Origin: an uncultured Clostridium sp.
GTDB lineage: Bacteria; Bacillota; Clostridia; Lachnospirales; Lachnospiraceae
Direction of reading: 5' to 3'
DNA: 6,775 bases
Assembly (NCBI GenBank): GCA_905192625.1
Contig: CAJJLI010000110.1
Span: 1-6,775, forward strand
Each line of letters begins with the position of its first letter. Within the stretch, counting starts at the first letter, position 1. Position numbers and translations under genes: made by a program. The notes below the pieces were generated by a model. The model worked only from the letters and a program-made list of their open reading frames with translations. It made no database searches and was not told the origin of the DNA. Shown here in pieces: positions 1-5,520 of this stretch.

Positions 1-58
1 GCTGAGGCATAATGCGGATGAAGTCGAGGTAGATGCGCATCGCGGCCCGGATCAATGA
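1..58 (-). CDS. Partial coding fragment of foreign composition, possibly ABC-transporter permease
   Basis: The minus strand of bases 2-58 reads SLIRAAMRIYLDFIRIMPQ and runs off the window edge. Sixteen of the 19 codons end in G or C, unlike every other gene here, so this looks like a real coding frame from a GC-rich genome. The pattern of a Tyr-Leu-Asp stretch followed by an Arg and a Pro resembles the segment before the second core helix of amino-acid ABC permeases, where Y-[VIL]-[DE]-x2-R-x2-P is common. That assignment rests on very few residues. The frame stays open to a GTG at 83-85 inside the end of ydhV, but no ribosome binding site supports a start there. The fragment is probably joined to the clostridial DNA near the GATC at 50-53. 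Confidence 0.3.
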
Positions 59-59
59 A

Positions 60-2186
60 TTATCGTGGAAGAATTCCTCTAGCACTTAAGTCATCCGCCA
101 TATCACCTAACCCGAATTTTTCAAGAGTAGCTCTGGTAGGTATACCTGTTTTGATATCCCAGCCCATTTCTTCATAAAACATATCTTTTGCTAGTTCCAT
201 ATCTTCACGGTCCATCTTATAAGTTCCTTCTTCAAAGGCTTTAAAATCTGGATCTTGCTCAAATACCCATTCAGGAATTGCATCATGTGTATCACGTAAA
301 CTTGATTCACCACAGTTAATCTTAAAAGATATCGCAGTCATCACGCGTAACATCTGAGAGATACGTTCACAATCAAATTCTAAACTTTCTCTTGTATAAT
401 TAATCCCAGTAACCACTGACATAAAGTTAGCTTCCAAATCCAAATCACCCACATAATTTCTCTTCTTTGATGGTGATTGTGTCATAGGCCACATCCAATT
501 ACAAAGGGTTGCACTATCATGAAAATTCTTACCAATAAACGCCCATTTTGCTACTTTTGCTTTATTACGATTCATTGGAGTATAAGCCTTTGCTCTATCA
601 TAGCATCCTTTTCCAAAAAACCCTTCCATTGTAGCCTTCGTAACTTCATAAGGCGCACCTGAATTCTCAACATTCGTCAAATGATGAATCATACAATCAC
701 GATTGTACATTAAGTTAAATAATAGTCCAATCTGACCGGAATCTTCATTGGCATGATGTTTTGGGTATCCGTTATATGTAATATTCGTATTATTAGAGTC
801 AATTCTATCATAGAACTCTTTTCCTAGATTCCACTTTTCTACCATAGCCATGGTGCCTTCGCCAATGGTTGCTAGTTCCCCTTCTTTGTATGCGATACGT
901 CGCATAATCTCTACCGCCCAACGTGGGTCACCACTCTTTTCCCATTCCCATGGTAAACTGTCGTATTCTGCTTTTGGTAGAACTTCCTTTATCTTTCCTG
1001 AAGTACAAAGCCAATTAAAATCTCGCTCAAGATTTGCATAATTGCACCAAAGTCCCAAATCATCCTGTGCATGAGAAGCAGCTCCACTTAATACAAGTCT
1101 AGCATCTCCTTCGTACTTAAAATCCTTAACACCATCTGGATACCACATAAATCCATATAAAATTGGTACACAGGTATTGGATACCATCGTTGGAAGATCA
1201 AAATCTGCAAGTGGATCCATATCATACTGAGTATAACAACGAATTGGACAAGAGGAACATCCCCCTTGCTTTATTATGTAATTTGAAGCAACTTCACCAT
1301 GATCAAATACACCTTTTAGACAGCGGTACGCAATTTTGTTATTGTCATCAAATGGCTGTTCTCCTGTATCAATTGCACCTCCGTCTGCTTTTTCCCATCT
1401 ACGTCCTGGAGCACCTGACCAACGGTTTTTACCATTCACTGCAGAATATTCAGCCCAACTTTGTGGAACAGCTGGAACATTGTGATTATTATTTCCTCCT
1501 ATGAGTTCCGTTAACATATATTTATTTAGCTCTAGTAATTTCTTAGAATCAGCAACCTTTACAGAACCAGTTCCACGAATTGCAAATCCTTTTAAATTTT
1601 TACTTCCCATGACGGCACCAATACCACCACCGCCAGAGTTACCAAAGGATGTGTTTATGGTTGAATAATTAACGAGGTTTTCGCCTGCAGGTCCAATTGC
1701 AGCAGTTTCAAATTCGCTTCCATTATCCTCAGTTAAAATTCTATTTGCTTCAAAAGTTCCCTTCCCCCAAATATGTGAAGCATCCTCAATGCTAACATTA
1801 TCATCATCGATACGTAAATACACTGGAGTTAATGACTTACCTTCTACAACAACAGCATCATATCCTGCATATTTTAATCGTGGACCAATATGCCCCCCCA
1901 TATGCGCATCAATAACTGAATACCCTTTTGACCAGGAGGATAATAAGGATATATTCATTCTACCAGAGCATGGGACACCAGACCCGGTTAACGGCCCAAC
2001 TGCCATAACAAATTTAGAAGCTTGATCATAAGGTTTTGTTGATAAAGGCACCTCATTATATATAATTCTATATCCTATACCCATTCCACCAATATAATCT
2101 TTATACTTACTCGTATCTTCCGTGGAAATATTACCTGTTGTCAAGTTTACACGCAGTATTTTACCAGCCCATCCATATGTAGTCAT
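60..2186 (-). CDS. ydhV: YdhV-type aldehyde:ferredoxin oxidoreductase family protein (tungsten/molybdenum pterin enzyme)
   Basis: This 708-residue protein belongs to the AOR family, which binds a bis-pyranopterin tungsten (or molybdenum) centre and one [4Fe-4S] cluster and usually oxidises aldehydes or related compounds using ferredoxin. The N-terminus (GWAGKILRVNLTTG) is the family signature. A glycine-rich pterin-binding segment, SGGGGIGAVMGSKN, lies at residues 184-197. The cluster ligands are visible as Cys310-x2-Cys313-x3-Cys317 and Cys562 in ATLCNWMWP. At about 700 residues it is longer than classical AOR (about 605) and matches the length and remembered sequence of E. coli YdhV, including the C-terminal Leu-Pro ending, so the gene looks complete. 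The ATG at 2186 is chosen over one at 2207 because AGGAGG lies 8 bases before it. There is no signal peptide. ydhY ends 13 bases upstream, so the two are probably translationally coupled. The physiological substrate is unknown. Confidence 0.93.
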   Translation of the reverse strand: MTTYGWAGKILRVNLTTGNISTEDTSKYKDYIGGMGIGYRIIYNEVPLSTKPYDQASKFVMAVGPLTGSGVPCSGRMNISLLSSWSKGYSVIDAHMGGHIGPRLKYAGYDAVVVEGKSLTPVYLRIDDDNVSIEDASHIWGKGTFEANRILTEDNGSEFETAAIGPAGENLVNYSTINTSFGNSGGGGIGAVMGSKNLKGFAIRGTGSVKVADSKKLLELNKYMLTELIGGNNNHNVPAVPQSWAEYSAVNGKNRWSGAPGRRWEKADGGAIDTGEQPFDDNNKIAYRCLKGVFDHGEVASNYIIKQGGCSSCPIRCYTQYDMDPLADFDLPTMVSNTCVPILYGFMWYPDGVKDFKYEGDARLVLSGAASHAQDDLGLWCNYANLERDFNWLCTSGKIKEVLPKAEYDSLPWEWEKSGDPRWAVEIMRRIAYKEGELATIGEGTMAMVEKWNLGKEFYDRIDSNNTNITYNGYPKHHANEDSGQIGLLFNLMYNRDCMIHHLTNVENSGAPYEVTKATMEGFFGKGCYDRAKAYTPMNRNKAKVAKWAFIGKNFHDSATLCNWMWPMTQSPSKKRNYVGDLDLEANFMSVVTGINYTRESLEFDCERISQMLRVMTAISFKINCGESSLRDTHDAIPEWVFEQDPDFKAFEEGTYKMDREDMELAKDMFYEEMGWDIKTGIPTRATLEKFGLGDMADDLSARGILPR

Positions 2187-2194
2187 TCTATTCC

Positions 2195-2200
2195 CCTCCT
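2195..2200 (-). promoter_or_regulatory. Ribosome binding site of ydhV
   Basis: On the minus strand a perfect AGGAGG ends 8 bases before the ATG at 2186 and abuts the ydhY stop codon. It fixes the ydhV start at 2186 and argues against the in-frame ATG at 2207, which lies inside ydhY. Confidence 0.85.
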
Positions 2201-2832
2201 TATACAACTTTCTGTGCTGCAGCAGTTATTTCATCCCAAGGTACGATTTGCAATGCTCCTGAAGGACATCCCTTAGCACACTCTCCGCATGCAATACATT
2301 TACTTGATTTTCCGGTTTCTTTATTTACGGTAGGCATATGCCATGGACAGGCCTCTACACAAGCTCCACATCCAATGCATTTCTCTTCATCTACAGTTCG
2401 TATTCCCAGGGAGTTCGTAACGATTGCATCTTTCGGACAGGCATTACCACAGGCTGGATCCTTACACTGTCTACAAGTATCCGGATAATATGTAAAATTA
2501 CGCTTGTACATTCCCTCTTTCCCATGAATATGTAGATTACGGCTTACTTTTACCCTTGAAATATAGGTCGATACTTCTCCATCATTTACTAATGTACAGT
2601 TAATTTCACATCTTTCACAACCAGTACATTTTGCTGCATTCACTACTAAAAGTCCTTGTGCTAATGCCCAGACAGAAACCTGCTGATCCTCAATATCCTG
2701 CAAAGAGCATCCAAATAGTGAAAGTAGTGTAGCTGAAACTGTTAGTCCTGCCAGAGATTTTCCAGAAATTTTTAAGAATTGCCTTCTAGTCATTTTTTTA
2801 TCAAGAAAGCTTTCTTTAATTTCAGTTGACAT
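2200..2832 (-). CDS. ydhY: YdhY-like 4x[4Fe-4S] ferredoxin subunit with Tat signal and lipobox
   Basis: This 210-residue electron-transfer protein resembles the DmsB/NrfC/HybA ferredoxin-like subunits. The N-terminus has an exact twin-arginine motif, TRRQFLK (residues 15-21), then a hydrophobic stretch (27-40) ending in LFGC with Cys42, which suggests a lipidated Tat substrate; Phe at the -2 position is unusual for a lipobox. Four cysteine quartets follow: 69/72/75/79, 120/123/128/132, 152/155/158/162 and 179/182/185/189, enough for four [4Fe-4S] clusters. The ISGKxLAGLT and TCRQCK segments match E. coli YdhY as I recall it; that protein's arginine pair is less canonical. It probably relays electrons to or from YdhV, encoded next in the operon. 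The ATG at 2832 has a G-rich binding site. An inner ATG before TRRQFLK has none. Divergent tatA and tatC probably supply its export machinery. Confidence 0.92.
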   Translation of the reverse strand: MSTEIKESFLDKKMTRRQFLKISGKSLAGLTVSATLLSLFGCSLQDIEDQQVSVWALAQGLLVVNAAKCTGCERCEINCTLVNDGEVSTYISRVKVSRNLHIHGKEGMYKRNFTYYPDTCRQCKDPACGNACPKDAIVTNSLGIRTVDEEKCIGCGACVEACPWHMPTVNKETGKSSKCIACGECAKGCPSGALQIVPWDEITAAAQKVV

Positions 2833-2838
2833 AGTATT

Positions 2839-2846
2839 CCCCCCCT
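2839..2846 (-). promoter_or_regulatory. G-tract ribosome binding site of ydhY
   Basis: The minus strand reads AGGGGGGG six bases before the ATG at 2832. It can pair with the anti-Shine-Dalgarno sequence through G-C and G-U pairs, but it is an atypical site, a run of seven G in an AT-rich genome. Slippage in the run would change site strength or spacing. Confidence 0.6.
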
Positions 2847-2928
2847 AATTTATTTTTATTTTAACATTGCTAATAATTTAACATATAAAAGAATATCAAT
2901 TTCATTAAATTTACAATCATTCACTTTC

Positions 2929-2958
2929 ATTGTATCTTGTATTGGTATAATCCGTCAA
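2929..2958 (-). promoter_or_regulatory. Promoter of the ydhYV operon
   Basis: Minus-strand -35 TTGACG (2953-2958) and -10 TACAAT (2929-2934) are separated by 18 bases. Transcription would start near 2922, leaving a leader of about 90 bases. The inverted repeat at 2937-2963 covers the spacer and the -35 box, so a protein bound there should affect this promoter. Confidence 0.6.
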
Positions 2959-2963
2959 TACAA
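2937..2963. promoter_or_regulatory. Inverted repeat over the ydhY promoter, possible operator
   Basis: TTGTATTG (2937-2944) and CAATACAA (2956-2963) are perfect 8-bp inverted arms with an 11-base spacer, a geometry suited to a dimeric regulator contacting two successive major grooves. The arms overlap the ydhY -35 box and spacer. No regulator gene is present in the window, and I do not recognise the motif. Confidence 0.45.
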
Positions 2964-2988
2964 ATGTTAATATTTGTTATACATTTGT
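2960..2988. promoter_or_regulatory. Second inverted repeat between the divergent promoters, possible operator
   Basis: ACAAATGT (2960-2967) and ACATTTGT (2981-2988) are perfect 8-bp inverted arms with a 13-base spacer. A third copy of the half-site, ATTTGT, lies at 2972-2977 and forms a tighter dyad with ACAAAT (2960-2965). The left arm overlaps the first inverted repeat by four bases and the right arm touches the first base of the tatA -35 box. Confidence 0.4.
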
Positions 2989-3016
2989 TGATTTTTACAT
3001 TTCTATAGTGTATAAT
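2988..3016 (+). promoter_or_regulatory. Promoter of tatAC
   Basis: TTGATT (2988-2993) and a perfect TATAAT (3011-3016) are spaced by 17 bases. The start site would be near 3023, giving a leader of about 57 bases before the tatA ATG. Its -35 box lies only 29 bases from the ydhY -35 box, so both could be controlled from the repeats between them. Confidence 0.7.
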
Positions 3017-3079
3017 TTTTAACATATAGTTTCAATAATTGTAGTTTATTGGTTATCACATAAAAGAAAAGAGGTATTT

Positions 3080-3274
3080 ATGGGAAGAATAGGAGCCTTT
3101 GAGCTAATTCTAATTCTGTGTATCGCATTAGTTATTTTTGGACCAAGCAAGTTACCACAAATTGGTCGTTCCCTAGGTGAGTCTATTAAAGAATTTAGAA
3201 AGGGTACCTCCGATATTAGAAATGAAATAAATAATTTAACGGAGGAACCAAAAGATAATACAAAAAATTCATAA
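3080..3274 (+). CDS. tatA: Sec-independent protein translocase TatA
   Basis: This 64-residue protein has the complete TatA layout: a short N-terminus, one membrane helix (about residues 7-20), the Phe-Gly-Pro hinge at 20-22, an amphipathic helix (KLPQIGRSLGESIKEFRKG, 24-42) and a short polar tail. TatA oligomers form the passage used by folded proteins that TatC recognises. The residue at position 8 is Glu, as in TatB of enterobacteria, where TatA has Gln; no separate tatB is seen here, so this protein may do both jobs, as in known minimal TatA-TatC systems. GAGG precedes the ATG by five bases. The tatC start follows within 10 bases of the stop. Function is clear from the motif. Confidence 0.95.
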   Translation: MGRIGAFELILILCIALVIFGPSKLPQIGRSLGESIKEFRKGTSDIRNEINNLTEEPKDNTKNS

Positions 3275-3284
3275 GGTGGATGCC

Positions 3285-4025
3285 ATGGATTCTACTAAAA
3301 AAACGAGTACATTAGTTGGCCATCTAACAGAACTTAGAAAGAGATTAATCATAATATTTTTAGTAAATATTATAGGAGCCTTTATTTGCTTTCAATACAT
3401 GGATATATTGATACAGTACATATTCAATCTTAATCCTGGAATGAAATTGATCTATTTAACTCCTTCTGAGTTATTCATGGTATATGTAAAACTCGCGTTT
3501 ACCTGTGCTTTTGTACTATGTTCTCCAATCACTATTTATCAAGCATGGATATTTATCGCACAAGGTTTATATGTAAAAGAGAGAAAATATGTACTTTTCT
3601 CACTCTTTTTCGGATTTTTCTTCTTTATCATAGGTGTAGTCTTTGGTTATAATATTGCCCTACCGACTACCTTGAAATTTTTCATGCAATATTCATCTGA
3701 TTTAGTAACAGCTACAATATCTATTGATAGTTTTGTATCCTTTTGTAATGCAATGTTGCTATCCTTTGGTGTTGTATTTGAAATGCCAATTTTGGTATAC
3801 CTTTTATCGCAAATCGGTATTTTAAAACCTGAATTCATGAAACGTAGTCATGGTGTTTTAATCCTAATTATTTTTATCGTAGCTGCTATCATTACTCCAC
3901 CTGATGTCGTGTCACAAGTTTTGTTAGCAATTCCAATGGTAATACTATTAGAACTTAGTATAGGAATATGTTATATGGTTGATAAAAAGAAGAAAAAAGA
4001 AAAACTTTCTAATCTAAAAGCTTAA
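3285..4025 (+). CDS. tatC: Sec-independent protein translocase TatC
   Basis: TatC is the polytopic membrane receptor that binds twin-arginine signal peptides. The 246 residues are of normal length and carry the family landmarks: HLTELRKRL at 13-21, Phe90 and Glu99-Arg100 in the first cytoplasmic loop (equivalent to Phe94 and Glu103 of E. coli), Glu166 in FGVVFEMP, and TPPD at 204-207 followed by Gln211. Six hydrophobic segments are apparent, and the tail is lysine-rich (234-240). The loop has Gln93 where most TatC proteins have Pro in the PGLY stretch. The ATG at 3285 is preferred because AAGGTGG sits five bases before it; a GTG at 3276 is the alternative and adds three residues. It forms an operon with tatA and faces its probable substrate gene ydhY. 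Confidence 0.95.
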   Translation: MDSTKKTSTLVGHLTELRKRLIIIFLVNIIGAFICFQYMDILIQYIFNLNPGMKLIYLTPSELFMVYVKLAFTCAFVLCSPITIYQAWIFIAQGLYVKERKYVLFSLFFGFFFFIIGVVFGYNIALPTTLKFFMQYSSDLVTATISIDSFVSFCNAMLLSFGVVFEMPILVYLLSQIGILKPEFMKRSHGVLILIIFIVAAIITPPDVVSQVLLAIPMVILLELSIGICYMVDKKKKKEKLSNLKA

Positions 4026-4039
4026 ATGTACATAAAACT

Positions 4040-4134
4040 AGGGATGCCTCAATAAAGCGAATCATTGTGATACAACGTTTATCTAACTAGAAATCCGTAA
4101 TCACAGAAGTGTGCTGCTTGTGGCGTCCCTTTTT
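4040..4134 (+). terminator. Long nested hairpin with U-tract after tatC, probably bidirectional
   Basis: AGGGATGCC (4040-4048) pairs with GGCGTCCCT (4122-4130), with one G-U pair, and TTTTT follows at 4130-4134. Inside lie further nested pairings: AAGC (4055-4058) with GCTT (4116-4119), TGTGAT (4066-4071) with ATCACA (4100-4105), and ACG with CGT. It ends the tatAC transcript. Read on the minus strand, the same stem is followed by AGTTTTA, so it may also end the converging FMN-protein transcript. The 91-base span is unusually long for a simple terminator. Confidence 0.65.
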
Positions 4135-4228
4135 AATGTTATTTGATTTATTTGTCATCTTTCTTAGTCATTTACTCTTTAACATTTGTTCTATGACATT
4201 TATTCTTTTCATTTTTTCTTGACATAAA

Positions 4229-5014
4229 CTATTCGATTATGTTTTCCTCCAAAAAGAAGTAAGCATTATTAACGATAGTTGCAACTGCCTTTGAAGAGAT
4301 CGTAGCACCTGAAATAGCATCTACCGCTATTGCATCTATGTATTCACTATACACATTAGCTTCACTTGAACTTGCTAATAGGTTTGCTCTTTTAAGTTCG
4401 ACACTAGCCTTTTCTTCTGGTGGTAAATCAGCGATTGCAGTATTTAGTTCCGCTCCATCCACTGAACTTGTTAATAAACCAGCATCGTATAAATTACGAA
4501 AAGCACTTGCTTCGGCAGAAGAGTCATTCGAATTCCATTCTGAGGAGTTATATTTTTCATTCTCTGATTTGTTGATTTCACCGGATAGGTTCTTACTACC
4601 TCCTGTTGGTGATATGATATCTAAGTCTGCAACTTTAATTGGAGCATTGATATCATTAAATCCGGATAAAAACTCAATATTTTCAACTTTATCTCCGATA
4701 TTCACTGTTTCATTTTGTGAGATAATCTCTAAATCTAATATCTTTTCCCCTGTCTGATCAAAGGTAACTGCAGCTACGATATCACTCTTAAACCCCTTTG
4801 CCATGCCGTGAACAACATAACTTCCATCTTTCTTTACAAATAAGTCAGTCACTTGATATAGCTCAGCATTTGTACTGGCAATTTCAACAGACGTTCCATT
4901 TGCTGCGCGGACTTCATTTCTTATTTTTTCAGCACTCGCAATAACACCAATCGATAGTAAAAATAATACGATTCCGGCAATTATCTGATCATAATTGTTC
5001 TTTTTTCTTCTCAT
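4229..5014 (-). CDS. Membrane-anchored FMN-binding domain protein (RnfG-like, covalently flavinylated)
   Basis: The 261-residue protein starts with a basic stretch (RRKK) and one hydrophobic helix (about residues 10-28), which places the rest outside the membrane. An FMN_bind-type domain begins at about residue 68 (GFKSDIVAAVTFD) and includes an ET-x-N-IG motif like the ETPGLG of RnfG. The flavinylation motif DAISGAT is at 232-238, with Thr238 the predicted FMN attachment site; the transferase ApbE is not in this window. Between the two lies a long insertion (about 125-223), with a Ser/Asn/Glu-rich linker near 140-170, longer than I expect for RnfG. Such proteins carry electrons at the outer membrane face. 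AGGAG lies nine bases before the ATG. It has its own promoter and stands alone, convergent with tatC. A link with exported YdhY is inference. Confidence 0.85.
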   Translation of the reverse strand: MRRKKNNYDQIIAGIVLFLLSIGVIASAEKIRNEVRAANGTSVEIASTNAELYQVTDLFVKKDGSYVVHGMAKGFKSDIVAAVTFDQTGEKILDLEIISQNETVNIGDKVENIEFLSGFNDINAPIKVADLDIISPTGGSKNLSGEINKSENEKYNSSEWNSNDSSAEASAFRNLYDAGLLTSSVDGAELNTAIADLPPEEKASVELKRANLLASSSEANVYSEYIDAIAVDAISGATISSKAVATIVNNAYFFLEENIIE

Positions 5015-5156
5015 AAATTTCGACTCCTACTCTTTTTTGAATTACCAGTATTGATAAACCAATGTTTTTCTCAACCCGTTAAGAAATTAACATTCTAGCT
5101 TATGACTTATCAAGTTACCAATCAATTTTATATAATTTAAATATAATAATGTATAA

Positions 5157-5185
5157 ATTATACCAAAATTACTAAGTTATGTAAA
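5157..5185 (-). promoter_or_regulatory. Promoter of the FMN-binding protein gene
   Basis: Minus-strand -35 TTTACA (5180-5185) and a perfect -10 TATAAT (5157-5162) have a 17-base spacer and a TGG just before the -10 (extended -10). The start would be near 5150, leaving an unusually long leader of about 135 bases with no clear strong structure. Confidence 0.7.
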
Positions 5186-5192
5186 TATTTAC
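5181..5192. promoter_or_regulatory. 12-bp perfect palindrome at the -35 box of the FMN-protein gene
   Basis: GTAAATATTTAC is a perfect 12-bp palindrome covering five of the six -35 bases. It could be an operator, but short AT-rich palindromes arise by chance in this genome. Confidence 0.3.
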
Positions 5193-5344
5193 TTTCTATT
5201 TACTGCAATTCAATATTTCTAAATCTACTCCATTAATAAATAATATACATGAAGGCAATATCTTTCATTTAAAACATAGTAATAATCACTATCTCATAAG
5301 TTCCAACTAATATTGTTTATCATTTAACATAAAATACTAATATA

Positions 5345-5373
5345 TTGTAAATTATTCCTTGTGATGCTATAAT
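5345..5373 (+). promoter_or_regulatory. Promoter of the MobB-like gene
   Basis: TTGTAA (5345-5350) and a perfect TATAAT (5368-5373) have a 17-base spacer, with TGC directly before the -10 (extended -10). Transcription would begin near 5380, just at the foot of the first leader hairpin. Confidence 0.7.
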
Positions 5374-5380
5374 CGGAGTA

Positions 5381-5421
5381 ATCATTCTAACGAAAGTCTT
5401 AACTATGGTTAGCACAATGAT
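5381..5421 (+). ncRNA. Structured 5' leader hairpin upstream of the MobB-like gene
   Basis: Three nested stems are visible: ATCATT (5381-5386) with AATGAT (5416-5421), CTAAC (5387-5391) with GTTAG (5408-5412), and AGT (5395-5397) with ACT (5402-5404). They are separated by internal loops and a CAC bulge. The element begins at the predicted transcription start. It matches no riboswitch class I recognise, including the molybdenum/tungsten cofactor riboswitch, so it may be only a stabilising 5' hairpin. Confidence 0.4.
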
Positions 5422-5438
5422 AATAATAAGCAGAAAGG

Positions 5439-5476
5439 ATAGCCATAAAATGATGTTTATTTTATCTTATGGCTAT
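5439..5476 (+). promoter_or_regulatory. Second leader hairpin before the MobB-like gene
   Basis: ATAGCCATAA (5439-5448) and TTATGGCTAT (5467-5476) form a perfect 10-bp stem with an 18-base loop. An alternative pairing of ATAAAAT (5445-5451) with ATTTTAT (5459-5465) competes for part of the stem. No U-run follows, so it is not a standard terminator; it overlaps the possible leader peptide. Confidence 0.45.
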
Positions 5477-5494
5477 GTCACATTCTTTCATTGA
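5450..5494 (+). CDS. Possible 14-residue leader peptide
   Basis: ATG at 5450 opens a short frame, MMFILSYGYVTFFH, ending in TGA at 5492-5494. AAAGGA (5435-5439 region) lies about 10 bases before it. The frame runs through the loop and 3' arm of the hairpin at 5439-5476, so translation would open that stem. Length is too short for coding statistics, and it may be chance. Confidence 0.2.
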   Translation: MMFILSYGYVTFFH

Positions 5495-5520
5495 TATGTG
5501 ATACATATAAGGGTATAAAT

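Larger units (their letters stand above)
5015..5520. other. Long AT-rich divergent intergenic region
   Basis: This 506-base stretch separates the FMN-protein gene (minus) from the MobB-like gene (plus). It holds an outward promoter for each, a 135-base leader on the FMN-gene side, and a roughly 140-base leader with two hairpins and a possible short peptide on the other. The middle, 5193-5344, shows no gene, RNA or repeat that I can support. Confidence 0.6.

Noticed and set aside
1163..1504. 113-codon open frame on the plus strand
   Set aside because: It lies antisense within ydhV, which is strongly supported by motifs; no binding site or recognisable protein content, so it is a shadow frame. 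The same applies to the plus-strand frames at 477-662, 850-1041, 1789-2025 and 2338-2535.
2833..2922. Possible molybdenum/tungsten cofactor riboswitch in the ydhY leader
   Set aside because: The leader of about 90 bases is almost entirely A/T with no clear paired stems, unlike the larger GC-richer known cofactor riboswitches.
2961..4188. CAAATGTTAA (2961-2970) repeated inverted at 4179-4188
   Set aside because: A 10-base AT-rich match is not surprising at this composition, and the second copy lies downstream of genes rather than at a promoter.
4338..4757. 139-codon open frame on the plus strand
   Set aside because: Antisense to the FMN-binding protein gene, which has a signal anchor, flavinylation motif, promoter and ribosome binding site. 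No independent support.
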